Below the pieces are notes generated by a model, which was not told the DNA's origin, did no database searches, and saw only the letters and a program-made list of their open reading frames with translations. The position numbers and the translations under genes are program-made. Source: Eucommia ulmoides (taxonomy: Eukaryota > Streptophyta > Magnoliopsida > Garryales > Eucommiaceae). From it: 64,000 bases of DNA. Shown in pieces: positions 1-10,555 of the stretch. Position 1 is the stretch's first letter, and each line of letters begins with the position of its first letter. The DNA lies in NCBI GenBank assembly GCA_016647705.1, contig CM028328.1:5977311-6041310 (forward strand), given 5' to 3'.

Positions 1-11
1 GCCATTAATTG

Positions 12-2433
12 TTATTTCTTCTTTTCGAGTGCCCTTCTGGCACAAGACCTAACTGACCTTCTTTTGTAGGGAATTTCATTGATTGATGGTAGGGAGAGGA
101 TACGAATTTTAGCGGCGCCAAGGTGAGTCGCCCAATGATTACATTGTAAAGAGAAGGTCGGTCCACAATGAGGAATTTGACCTAGACCGTGGCCGAGGTG
201 GGCGCCACGCCAACCGTGAAAGGAAGAGAGGCCCAACCCACGGACTTTACCACCTCCCCACCAAACCTAACAAAGGAGGAAGTGGTGGGTCTAACGGAAC
301 TTAAACTCACGTTTATTTGGTCGAAAGCATAGTTGAAAATGATATCCGCGGAACTCCCACCATCGATCAAAATTCGCCCAACTCTATAGTGATTGATCAG
401 GGTGAAAATTACCAAGGGATCATCATGAGGGGTATGAACCCCTCAGAGATCAGCTTCACTGAAGGAAACGACGTTGTGCGAGGCAGCATCAATCGCGCCC
501 ACCTCGTACATGTCCTCGTTGGCTTTTCTCTTTGCTTTACCCCCGTGTCTCTTCCAGGAAAAGGTAGTCTCTCCCCCGAGGCCGAGGCCACCATCTATCA
601 CATTGATTTCACCATCCATACGCATTTCATCGTCAAATTCTTCAGTTCCTCTTCTCGGTGGGGGTTGGCCACGGTTTTTCCTTCTCTGTCGATCCCTGCG
701 CTCATCACTGCGACTGCTCTCTCCAGCTCTCGATCTTGTGTTCTCTTTGCGGACATAATGACTAAGGTGCTCCCTTTTTATAAGGGCCTCGATCTCTTCT
801 CGAAGCTAGAAGCATTCGTCGGTTGAGTGTCCACGATCAAAGTGGACCTCACAATATTTGGAAACCGCTTTCCCCATGGGTCTTCTTTAGGGGTGAGGAG
901 CTGGCTGGAAGATTTTTCTTCTCGAATTTTTAGCAAAAATCATCGCTACGGATGCAATGAGGGGCGTCATCCCTTGGCGATTCCCTGGGGGGTGGAAGAT
1001 GTCTCCGATCCCCAGGAAGAGCTCCTAAGCGTCCCTCTACCTGCAGCCTTCATGACCCCTACGCCCGGTTTGATCCTTCCTCTGCTCGGCCCTTTCGTTT
1101 CTGATTTCCTTCACCCTCTCGTTTCACAACATCTTTGAGGTTGGCTTCATAGAAAGCTCATTCCCCGAGCAAGGGCAGTAGTTAGGTTTGGTACGGGATA
1201 GGAGCATAAATTGTAAGACAGTCTCCGATGCCTCAATCCATCAATGAAGGCGTTTAGAGCCATGGCATCTGGAATGTTTCCACAGTTGGAACTTTCCTTA
1301 TGTAATCGTGCAACAAAATCACCCAAAGTTTCGGCAATTTCTTGTTGGAGAGTGAGAAGGTGAATTGCCGTTTTAGGCCTCCTCCGAGAACAGTCGACCC
1401 GGGAAAAGAGTTGTTCCAGCTGAGAAAATATGGAAATTGAAGCGAGAGTCAACTCTTGAAATCAGGTCTTGGCCATCCCAGTGAGAGTGAAGGGAAATAA
1501 TTTGCATCTTACCGCTATGGACACTATGTGCATGTCTATGAATACAATGAAGGCAGAAAGGTGATCACTAGGGTAGGTAGTCCCATCATAGGAGGTTATT
1601 TGTGGATTGGAGAACCTATAGGGGACCACCTCAAATACTATATCGTTAGTGAAAGGGGATCTTATACTTGAAGGGAGTCCAACAGCCCTTCTAGGGCTCC
1701 GTATCTGCACAAGCGTTGCCTCCATCTCGACGACGTGCCTTTCTAACGTTGCTTCTCCCCTGGGCGGTGCTTCCACGGGACTTGAAGCCATTCTCGATCC
1801 CTGTCTTTCGACGAGAGAGGAGTGAGAGTCTACCTCCCGAGCACGGCGAGCTCTACGATATGTACAGGTGACATTACTTTAGGTTCTTCCCATTTGGTGA
1901 TCACGGTGATCATGACAATCCTCTGTCCAGCAAGCCCGCAAAGGCAAAGATGCAGAATCAGAACTGGCTGGTGGAGCGAAAATCAGTTCCCTAATTGGCC
2001 GATCGCGCGGATGAGGTTGTTCTCTTGAAACGTGCCCTTCAGAATAGATGACACAATCTAATTCCTAGTGAGGGTCCTCACCCCCTACATGTCGGAGAAC
2101 CGGTCCCCCTTGATCAGGAGCCGATGGCAGGTGGCGTTCAACTCCCTCTGTGTTTCGGAGAACTAGTCCCCACTGATTCAGGGTCGGTGACAAACGAGAG
2201 ATGATGGTGTCGAGGTAGGTTTGAAATTGAAACAACTGACATTCAAAGTTATCAAGTCCCACCGCCTCTGCAGCTCCGGAAGGTGGTCCAGTATGGGGTC
2301 CAGCAGATGGAGCTGACGAGCCTACTTGATTGATGGAGAGTGCATGTTATTCCTCCTCCAGGATGGGGACAATAGTTCTCGCATCCAGCCTGGGGTTTCT
2401 CGACCTTTCACCAGTCGGGTTGCTATCCACCAT
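12..2433 (-). pseudogene. Decayed Ty3/gypsy gag-protease region
   Basis: Seen: reading leftwards from an ATG at 2433, one frame runs through an N-terminal gag segment, the gag core (about 1147-1791, with conserved RRRPKTA and GDFVARLHKES stretches) and then shifts frame. After the shift come a zinc-knuckle-like CxxHxDxGHxTxxC segment (about 859-810) and a retropepsin active site, LIDGGSSADI (about 340-370), followed by the usual IVDRPSLYNVIIGR region (about 100-180). The frame is broken by stops at 2347, 2065, 1462 (TGA where the gag family has a Trp), 806, 443 and 182, plus a frameshift between about 1147 and 860. Known: gag forms the particle and the aspartic protease cleaves the polyprotein of plant Ty3/gypsy elements. 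Reverse transcriptase and integrase would lie left of the window. It cannot encode an intact polyprotein. Confidence 0.9.
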
Positions 2434-2538
2434 GTTGTTAAGGTCTCTTAGCCACAAAGACTGACCAGACCTTGTATTCATCTAACCTCTAGCCAAGATG
2501 AGAGCAGATAATGATTAGATGAAGGCTTTTAGTAGCGG

Positions 2539-2558
2539 TTCCCACAAACAGCGCCAAA
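2539..2558 (-). other. Retrotransposon primer binding site
   Basis: On the minus strand the 20 bases start TTTGGCGCTGTTTGTGGG. This resembles the TTGGCGCCGTCTGTGGG-type primer binding sites of plant Ty3/gypsy elements. It lies directly inside the inferred LTR edge at 2560 and about 105 bases upstream of the gag ATG, as expected for minus-strand reverse-transcription priming. The donor tRNA was not determined. Confidence 0.6.
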
Positions 2559-2559
2559 C

Positions 2560-3720
2560 TGTTAATGTCGAATTTTGGTTGACACCAGCAGTATGATCTG
2601 GTTAGCCCTGGATGGAGTTGAAGAGTCCTGGAATGTAGATCTTCGATCCGTGTAGCTTTTGATTCGTGGAGAGCTCCCTGGCCGAGAAGGGGAGGGCCTC
2701 TATTAGAAAGAGTCCAAAAACCTTCTGGGCCGAGAGGTGGACCAAAATACCTTGTGGTCCTTGGAGAGATGAATCAGCACTTGAAACTGAGCAATTCCGG
2801 GAAAAGGAACACCCAGAAACCTGCACAAAGAACTTGTTGGGATGGACCAAGAGCCCCCCCTCCGGCGTGAAAATCAACGTACGGGGGAAAGAGTTTATAG
2901 AGTAATTGTCAAGAATAGTGGGTAAAGTTCATCTACCTCTGGGCAATTGTATGTTCTCCTTTTTATAAGCAATGTGGAGATTAGTTTAGGGGCTTAAGCA
3001 AGGGTTAATGTCTCCTCAAAATCACATCATTGTGTTATCTTAGCATATAGCCAATAGAAATACACCAAGGGACTTTTGTTTTGGCCATGTTTAGAAAATA
3101 TTTGGAGATATTTTGGTTGGGAAAGAGAGTCATAATGATGTTTGTGGATATTTTAGGAAATATTTTGGGAGATATTTGTATATATCGAGAATTGAGGCAA
3201 ATTATAAATTGAGGAAGACACAACCATGCTACGGTCGAAATGGAGAGCTTGACTCTTGCCCTTCCCGGGTAGCCAGAGACAGGAAGGGGGAGGATAAGGA
3301 GCTTCTCTGCCCTACCCTTCTCAAATAATTGGAGACGAAGAGGGGGGCTTTGCTTGAAGAGATACTTGAAGTTGATTCATGAGAAGAATAATGCTGCGAC
3401 GGGGAACGCTGAGATAGGGAAAGGTCCCCCATCCCAATGATGGCTTGCTAGCCCATCCTAGAGAGTACCGAGGCCTTTGGGATGACTGGTACAGTTGGAA
3501 ATGTTCTTCTGCCCGGTACATTCTCCATACTTGGTCTTTGGTGTGCTTTGAACTTTATAGGGAGTTGTAAACATGCGACGGTTTTCAATTAGTTGTGTTG
3601 GAGTGACCATTTTTACACTCATCATAAAATATTATTTTAAAGTAATTAAAATTTAAACAAATGTGTGATTTATTTAATTCTCATCACTTAAAGTAATTAA
3701 AATATTCCAAATTGTCAACA
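2560..3720 (-). mobile_element. Probable 5' LTR of the gypsy element
   Basis: The edge next to the primer binding site reads TGTTAATGTCG on the plus strand. A candidate outer edge at 3720 ends GTCAACA, giving TGTT/AACA termini and a length of about 1.16 kb. A TATA-like box (GCTTATAAAAAGG on the minus strand, 2958-2970) sits where a U3/R junction would be expected. The outer boundary is tentative, because the second LTR is outside the window and no target duplication can be checked. The ORFs inside are not protein genes. Confidence 0.5.
2958..2970 (-). promoter_or_regulatory. TATA-like box of the LTR
   Basis: CTTATAAAAAGG on the minus strand, about 400 bases from the inner edge of the inferred LTR. 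It would place the element's transcript start near 2930. It supports the minus-strand direction given by gag. Confidence 0.4.
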
Positions 3721-4274
3721 CTCAATTTTTACTCATAGTAGCTTAGTGAAATTACCTCATCATCCTTTATAATTAGTTGCTTTTCATTTTACTACAACTA
3801 CATGGTCTCAAAATAAGCCTAGCAAGAGTGAGCAAAATGCAAAAACCAAGTAGGGTTTGTTTTTTTATAAGTTCTATTGACACTCCAAAAATATCCCATT
3901 GAAGTACTCAAATTGAACCTTTATGGAGTGCCAATAACATTTCAGAGAATTTAAACACTAGACCTTCCACTAGAGAAGCACACTAAATAATCGTTGGACA
4001 ATAAATAACCGTTTGATTATAAGCCTTAAATTATCTCCCTTATTTTTCCAATTATATCATCAAGTGAAAGTATGAGAAGTGGAAATAATGGCAATGACCC
4101 ACCAAGTTTTGTAGTGAAAGCAAACAAACCGTGCAAGCAATCCCTCCTCACTTTATCCTCTTTTGTTTTGTAGGTCTAGGGTTCTTTTATGAGTGTCCTC
4201 TTTTCAGGGCTTTCATTTTAGTATCATTGTATTGTCTTTACCTCACCAAAAGGCACAAAGTGAGCAATTGAGAA
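3721..4274. other. Non-coding, one SINE-like scrap
   Basis: AT-rich sequence with no gene. At 3950-4005 the minus strand reads like the B-box side of the tRNA-type repeats at 28787 and 28990 (shared AAGGTCTAG and TTTAAATTCT). It is too degraded to call as a full SINE. Confidence 0.3.
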
Positions 4275-4560
4275 AGAGGGACTTTTGTGGGCAAAACTTG
4301 CATTGGTTAGTGATTTTGGAGAGAGAAAAAGAGGGTCTTCTGTGGGAAAAGTTGCATTCTTTTAGCGATTCTATAGAGAGAGGGTCTTTTGTGGGAAAAG
4401 AAGCATTTTTTTTAGTGACTTTAGAGAGAGAGAGAGTATAGTAAAGTGTCTTTTGGTCATGTTCGTTAGAGAGGGGTGAGAGTCTTTAGTCATGAGAGAG
4501 GGAGAGGGACTTTAGCCATTTTAGTTAGAGAGGGAGAGAATCTGGTCGAGATTGAGTTAT
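4275..4560. repeat. Imperfect ~55-60-bp tandem repeats
   Basis: The unit recurs four to five times with variation: a GGGTCTTTTGTGGGAAAAG-like core, a GCATT...TTAGTGATT segment, then an AGAGAGAG run. A plus-strand ORF across part of it (4193-4441) is a by-product of the repeat. No relation to a known satellite was recognised. Confidence 0.5.
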
Positions 4561-4689
4561 CTCCAACAAATATGTTAAGCTGTGTCAAAAAATTTATGCA
4601 TTATTTTGATATTTTTTAAATCAAAATTAAAACTCTAAAATATCTGTCATCTGTTGTGCCAAAATGGCACAGCCTCTTCGTTGAAGCCA

Positions 4690-4859
4690 TATTTATCACA
4701 AGTACAAGACTAACGGAAAAATTGGAGAAAAAATGTTCGAGTTAAATTATTGCCGTCATCAAACCCAAAAGGAAAAAAATCAAAATTAAAAAAAATAAAT
4801 AAATAAATAAAATTAAAAAAAATAGCATTTTCATTTTATTTATATGGGTTTGATTAATT
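4690..4859. repeat. Tandem unit copy 1, interrupted
   Basis: This segment plus its continuation at 6756-6790 forms a ~205-bp unit. The unit is repeated at 6791-6984 (both start TATTTATCACAAGTACAAGA and share TGTTCGAGTTAA and the CATCAAACCCAAAA stretch). The fold-back element at 4860-6746 was inserted into this copy. Confidence 0.75.
4851..4859. repeat. Left 9-bp target duplication
   Basis: TGATTAATT lies immediately outside the left terminus of the fold-back element. The identical 9-mer lies immediately outside the right terminus at 6747-6755. A 9-bp duplication is diagnostic of the Mutator superfamily. Confidence 0.85.
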
Positions 4860-4940
4860 GAGTTCTTTACGTAATAAATATAAAAAAAAAGAAAAAATTC
4901 TGACAACAGATGTATTTGAACTTATTTACGTAGGCCGCGT

Positions 4941-5222
4941 ATTTCGGGGTTGGTAATCCCGGGAACTAAGATCCCGGGATTGCCAACCCCGGGATCTTCC
5001 ATTTTTTTTTTTTTATTTGGACATATGGTCCCGGGGTTACCAACCCCGGGACCTTTTGGTCCCAGCTGCACAAGCAGCTGCTAGCTGCTTGTGCAGCTGG
5101 TTGAAGCAGCAGCAGCTGCTGCTGCTTCAGACGTGCAGCTGCAGCAGCAGCTGCACGTGGAGCTGCAGCTGCTGCAGCAGCAGCTGCACGTGGAGCTGCA
5201 GCTGCTGCTGCAGCTGCAGCTC

Positions 5223-5223
<1 letters not shown>
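4941..5223. repeat. Nested GC-rich hairpins, left arm
   Basis: Successive palindromes inside one arm are: CCCGGGATTGCCAACCCCGGG-type stems near 4955-4995; GGTCCCGGGGTT...AACCCCGGGACC at about 5029-5053; a 17-bp stem with a 3-base loop at 5063-5099; a perfect 26-bp palindrome at 5103-5128; a 12-bp stem with a 4-base loop at 5131-5158; then further CAGCTGCA blocks to 5223. Mirror copies occupy about 6425-6660. Open frames here are shadows of the CAGCTG repeat. Confidence 0.85.

Positions 5224-5225
<2 letters not shown>

Positions 5226-5271
<46 letters not shown>
5226..5271. repeat. Poly(A) tract, 46 bases
   Basis: An uninterrupted A run between the hairpin block and the unique part of the left arm. 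The counterpart in the right arm is a T run of only about 23 bases at 6401-6423. The tract length may be affected by sequencing or assembly. Confidence 0.85.
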
Positions 5272-5275
<4 letters not shown>

Positions 5276-6790
5276 TTTGGCCCACTAAATTTATAAAATT
5301 TTCGGCAATTTTGAGTTGATTAACGGTGATCTATCGATATTTTAAATAAATTTAATTTTTTTGTGCATAAATAAAATTGAAAACACTCCATAATGCTTTT
5401 TACAACACTAAAAACGGACATGTGGATGAATTTTAAAAAATCGTCAAAGTTGGCCAGATGAGCTATTTCGATAACGACAGAATTGTTTTCGGCAATTTAG
5501 AATTAATAAAAGATTGCATTATTCATAACAGAAATGAACTAAATTTTTTGTATATAAATTATGTTCATAACACTACATAACAAAACTTAGAACACTAAAA
5601 ACGGACTAGTGAATAATTTTTAAATAATCATCAAAATTGGTCAGATGAGTTGTTTCGATGACGATGCAATTTTTTTTGAAAACTTAATTAACAAAAATGG
5701 TCGTCTATCCGTAACAGAAATAAATCTGATTTTTTTGCATTCAAACTACGTTCATAACGCTAAATAATAAAATCAAAAACACCAAAAACGGATAATATGT
5801 TATCGAGAGAAAATAAAATTTACGTAAAATAATAGAAAAAGTTTGGATAGACATAATTTTGCGCTCGGTGGTCCGTTTGGGGCGATTTTTTTTTTGATTT
5901 TGGGTATTTTTTTTAGATCTAAGCGCCGTAATTTGCCGGAAGTCCACTATTTTTTCAAATAAAGTCCATTTTTGTTAATTAAGTTTTCAAAAAAAATTGC
6001 ATCGTCATCGAAACAACTCATCTGACCAATTTTGACGATTATTTAAAAATTATTCACTAGTCCGTTTTTAGTGTTCTAAATTTTGTTATGTAGTGTTATG
6101 AACATAATTTATATACAAAAAATTTAGTTCATTTCTGTTATGAATAATGCAATCTTTTATTAATTCTAAATTGTCGAAAAAAATTCTGCCGTTATCGAAA
6201 TAGCTCATCTGGCCAACTTTGACGATTTTTTAAAATTCATCCACATGTCCGTTTTTAGTGTTGTAAAAAGCATTATGGAGTGTTTTCAATTTAATTTATG
6301 CACAAAAAAATTAAATTTATTTAAAATATCGATAGATCACCGTTAATCAACTCAAAATTGCCGAAAATTTTATAAATTTAGTGGACCAAAACGATTTGAT
6401 TTTTTTTTTTTTTTTTTTTTTTTAAGGAGCTGCAGCTGCAGCTCCACGTGCAGCTGCTGCTGCAGCTGCACGTCTGAAGCAGCAGCAGCTGCTGCTGCTT
6501 CAACCAGCTGCACAAGCAGCTAGCAGCTGCTTGTGCAGCTGGGACCAAAAGGTCCCGGGGTTGGTAACCCCGGGACCATATGTCCAAATAAAAAAAAATA
6601 AAAAATGGAAGATCCCGGGATTGGCAATCCCGGGATCTCAGTTCCCGGGATTACCAACCCCGAAATACGCGGCCTGCGTAAATAAGTTCAAATACATCTG
6701 TTGTCAGAATTTTTTTTTTTTTTTATATTTATTACGTAAAGAACTCTGATTAATTTGTTAATTTTATTTTGTTTGTGTTAATTTTAGTGT

Positions 6791-6984
6791 TATTTATCAC
6801 AAGTACAAGACTAATGGAAAAATTGGTGAAAAATTGTTCGAGTTAATTATTGTTCCAACAGTCATCAAACCCAAAAAGAAAAAAAAACGAAATTAAAAAA
6901 AAAAAAAAAAAAAAAGGTTGTTAATTTTTTTTATTTAGGTTCGATTAATTTGTTAATTTTATTTTGTTTGTGTTAGTTTTAGTT
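6791..6984. repeat. Tandem unit copy 2, with empty site
   Basis: Second copy of the unit at 4690-4859 plus 6756-6790. At 6942-6950 it carries CGATTAATT, an uninterrupted version of the target 9-mer that is duplicated around the fold-back element in copy 1. It is followed by the same TGTTAATTTTATTTTGTTTG stretch. It serves as a pre-insertion reference. Confidence 0.7.
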
Positions 6985-8793
6985 TATTAATTAAAAAAAT
7001 AATTTAATATTAAAATTTAAAAAACATAGCACCCTATTTTTTACACAACTATTGGAGTACCAATCCTAAATTAAGTGTCATCTTAGAGCAATTTCAACAG
7101 TTCGGCCATTCTCTGTGTCATCTTAAATTTTGACAATTTTGATATCAAAATAAGTTTTAACAGTTCAGCCATTATCTGTGTCATTTTAGCAGAGATGCTC
7201 TGCATGTGCCATATTTGGCATATGCAGTATCTTGTGCCCTATTTGGATGGGGGTTTAATTAGTGTTAAGTTTAAATAAGGTTGGATTAACCTTGGATTAT
7301 TTTAGAGTTTTAATTTTATTTCACATTAAATTATTGTTATTATTTAATTTAACTACATAATTTAATTGTTATAATTTAATTTAAATTATTGTTAGATTTG
7401 TTTTGGTTTTGTTGATTTTTATAAAGTTTTTTTCTTTCATCTTAGGTTTCTTACACATTTTCTTGATTTTGTTTTTTGTGAATATTCGCAGAGAGTTCAG
7501 ATTTGTTTTGATTTAGTTTCAAATTGAATGTCATTAGAAGTGAATGTTCATTCTAGTGTGTGGCGTGGCGTGGCAGGGCAGATGTTCAATTTGCGATTTG
7601 TTCAAGCGTTACATTGTAAATTTTAGGGTAAGTTTTCTAATGTTTCATCGACTAAAACTATTTTCGGGATATGCATATATCAAAGACGGCTATATCCAGA
7701 AACTATGCTCGTTTGATAGATTTTTTTAAGATTGCACGACCAAGCGTTCTATTTCCTCCTAGATTATTTTTCTGTTGTCTACTGGATTTCAATCAAATTT
7801 CATGTAGATGTATGTATAAACCTAATCTTTATTTCTTGTCTTCTAGGCTCCCAAATTTGCATCTTCCTTCTTTACCTTCATCTCATGTAAATTTGTTTCC
7901 CAGTTTTACAAGATTCAAAATCCATCATCTTTTCGTAAATTTAGAATAAATGTCTTTCATAGTTGGTGAATTTACATTTTGTTGATGTTAGGGGATTTCG
8001 ATATTTGCTCGTGGTGTTTTGAGAGAACATTTATGTGGTTTGATGTACTGTTCATATCGATTTGTTTTTATTGATCTTCGTTTTTTTTTAATTTTTTTGA
8101 CTTCGGATGGTTTTGATGAAGGTTCATACCTAGATTTATTTTTGTTGATTTGTTCATGTAAAGAACAATGAACATTCACGATAGCAGAATGAGAGTTAAA
8201 ATCTACTGAAATGTTTAAAAATAGTAGAATAAAAATACGAATGTTCACGGTGATATATTTGGAAACTGTGCACTTCCCATAAATGCAGCGGTTACACAGT
8301 ACTGGATGACATGGATTTGTAAATACAATCTCAATTGAGGAGCAAATGTTGGAGACTATTTTGTAAGAACTAAAAAAAAAATCCTAACTGAGGAGTTTAT
8401 TTTATGAGTTGTATATCTCTTAGGATCTATATATTAAATTTCCCAAAAATATAATATTAAATATTTTTTGAGTTAATTTTACTTCTAATTTAATAAGAAA
8501 ATATATTTAAAAAGTACAATTAATTCTAAGTTAATTTTTAATTTTAATATAAAAATACTTTTAGAAAAATGACACACCAATTTTGCCACATCTGTTGGAG
8601 CAGTCACTCTAAATTAGGTGTGTCATAGTAGTATTCATGTGACATATTTGATAAATGGCATATTAAATTGGAAAAAATATCAAAAAATCTCGGTAATAGA
8701 CTAAATCTACTAGATGACCCCATAAGTTTTTTTGGCACACGATAATCCTAAAAAAAATGCTATTTTTTACCAAACAGTCTTGTATTTTTAGGC
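6985..8793. other. AT-rich intergenic, dispersed repeat scraps
   Basis: No convincing gene. Two similar segments in direct orientation occur near 7050-7086 and 8570-8635 (shared TTGGAG and CTAAATTA...GTGTCAT). An inverted relative lies near 4550-4585. They may be edges of one older non-autonomous repeat, but no target duplication was found. Short ORFs at 7544-7949 have no recognisable domain. Confidence 0.35.
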
Positions 8794-9236
8794 TTGACAA
8801 TTTTACCCTTTCACATCTCATTCTTCTTCTCTTTCAACAGTTCTTCTTCTCTTGCTCCTCCTTTGGCTCGTCCTTTGGCTCTTGATTCTCAGATCCTCCG
8901 CTTGACCACCATCCTGCCTTCGTCAACAAAGTCTTTGCCTTCTCCGACGCCAAGCTTGGGCAAACCAAACAAATCTCCACCTCGCCGAACAGATTTGCCT
9001 TCAAGGAACATATCTGGTACACACACACACACTCTCGGCTTCTATCTTCCTCGAGATTAGCTTGATCAAGCTCAAATGGCGGGTCTTGCGGATCATCGAA
9101 AGTCATTCCCAAAGCTGATGTCTCGATTGGGCGGTGAAACTTCTTCCATTTTCGTTGATTGATCCCACAATTAAAGCGAGGGTTTAGCTTAGATCGACAT
9201 CCATTTTTGTTGATTGATCGCAGATCGACACACAGA
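8794..9236 (+). other. GC-richer stretch ahead of DAD1-like ORF
   Basis: Base composition is less AT-rich than its surroundings, and one frame (about 8900-9030) is open with a peptide-like composition that I do not recognise. It contains an (AC) run at about 9018-9030. It may be captured genic sequence or an old 5' leader. No complete ORF is supported. Confidence 0.3.
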
Positions 9237-9335
9237 ATGGGGAAGTCGGCAACGACGAAGGATGCTCAAGCGCTTTTTCAATCTCTCCGATCTGCTTTTG
9301 AAGAAATTTCTCAATATGAAGTTTCTGATGAATGA
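9237..9335 (+). pseudogene. DAD1-like N-terminal fragment
   Basis: A 32-codon ORF. Its first 21 residues, MGKSATTKDAQALFQSLRSA plus F, match the N-terminus of plant DAD1 (defender against death, the small membrane subunit of the oligosaccharyltransferase complex), whose start reads like M-K-S-T-KDAQALF-SLRSAY. After that the similarity stops and the frame ends (EEISQYEVSDE, stop). The transmembrane part of DAD1, about 90 residues, is absent. No intron donor is evident at the break. Likely a gene fragment moved by a transposon or a relic of a truncated copy; it cannot make a functional DAD1. Confidence 0.6.
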
Positions 9336-10344
9336 TGAACTAATTGATCGAATTAGTGTATAGGGCATATTTTATTGTGTTTTTCCTTGTAAGGTCCTTT
9401 TTTTTAAATGGACAACTTTTGAGGCCCTATGTAATTAAAAACAACTTTTTAACTCTTCTTTTTTAAAAAAATTATGCACAGACCCCTACTAAAAAAATTA
9501 TATGACAAAACTAGCCTTGGTGATTTTAAACCTAACCCTAATTTTGTCTGACCTCTGCTCTCCCATCCTTCCCCTCTCTCTCTCTCTCTTAGCCGCCCTC
9601 GCCTCAGAGCTCTCATGTGTGGAGAAATTTTGTCCGACGGTGGCCACATCTAGACGACAATGGCGGCGGCGAGTGACGGAGGTTTGGATGGTCGCATTGG
9701 CGTCGCCATCTTCGCGCTCTTGGAGTCGCCAAATCGAGGGAGAGAAATAGAGGGAACTTCGATTTGGCCAGATATGGCCAAATCGAGGGAGATCTGGCCG
9801 GAGATGGTGACAATGGCAGTGGCGACGATGGAGGAGTGGTTGGCAATAGGAAATGGGGAGAAGGAGATCGATTCGGCGACAATGGCCCTCTTCTTCACCG
9901 TCGTTGTCATCACTGTCTGAACGATTTTAGGTATTTTTTCTTTTCTTTTTGTTTTTTCTCTTTTAATGTTGATCAGATCTAATCAAATGAACTCAAATGA
10001 TCATTTTCAGATCGTTTTCATTTGAGTTCTCTCATTTGAGTTGGACCAAATCTAGCCTAGATCTAACCAAATCTAGCCATCACCAGTCGATTTTGAATTT
10101 TGATGGAAAGGCAGTGGCACCAGCGTTCTTCGCTATTACCCGCTCGTTGCCCTGAATTTCTCTCTCAATGTAATTTCCCATTTCATCATACATAAATTCC
10201 TTTTGGTTGCTGTTTGTTTGTGTTTGCAGTTGCATTTGGTTGCTATTGTTTTGTGATTATACGGCTTGTGTGAACGATTTTAGGTATTTTTCTTCTTTTT
10301 TTTCTGGTTGTTGTTTGTTTGGTGTTACTGTAGCATTTGGTTGC

Positions 10345-10555
10345 TTATCCATTGATTGATTCTAGTTTATATCTCCTGATTAATTTTGAGTGGATATCCA
10401 CTGACAAATTTGAAATGTGTTTTGTGTTTTGATTCAGCAAATAGAAATAAGTGTTTATCCATTGATTGATTCTAGTTGATATCTCCTGACTGATTTTGAG
10501 TGGATATCCACTGACAAATTTGAAATGTGTTTTGTGCATAGATTTAGTGGTCTTG
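10345..10555. repeat. 110-bp tandem duplication
   Basis: TTATCCATTGATTGATTCTA recurs at 10345 and 10455. Each copy ends in GTGGATATCCACTGACAAAT and a GTGTTTTGTG tail, so both copies contain the palindrome. Confidence 0.8.

Larger units (their letters stand above)
4860..6746. mobile_element. Mutator-like fold-back element, 1,887 bp
   Basis: Termini are GAGTTCTTTACGTAATAAAT on the left and its inverse on the right, flanked by a perfect 9-bp duplication. The left arm (4860-5700) is the near-complete inverse of the right arm (5966-6746), around a loop of about 265 bp (5701-5965), so the whole element can fold on itself. Each arm holds GC-rich palindromes built from CAGCTG and CCCGGG, a poly(A) tract, and 187-bp tandem subrepeats (ACACTAAAAACGGA-like sequence at 5405, 5592 and, with one change, 5779). 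There is no transposase, so it is non-autonomous. The left arm has an extra CAGCTG-rich unit of about 39 bp and a longer A-run than the right, so the arms have begun to diverge. Confidence 0.85.

Noticed and set aside
317..826. 169-codon plus-strand ORF
   Set aside because: Antisense to the gag-protease remnant, whose motifs are clear on the minus strand.
5017..5319. Ser/Cys- and Leu/Gln-rich ORFs of 60-100 codons over the hairpin block
   Set aside because: They translate the CAGCTG repeats and the poly(A) tract in several frames on both strands; no start context or conserved domain. Shadows of the repeat.
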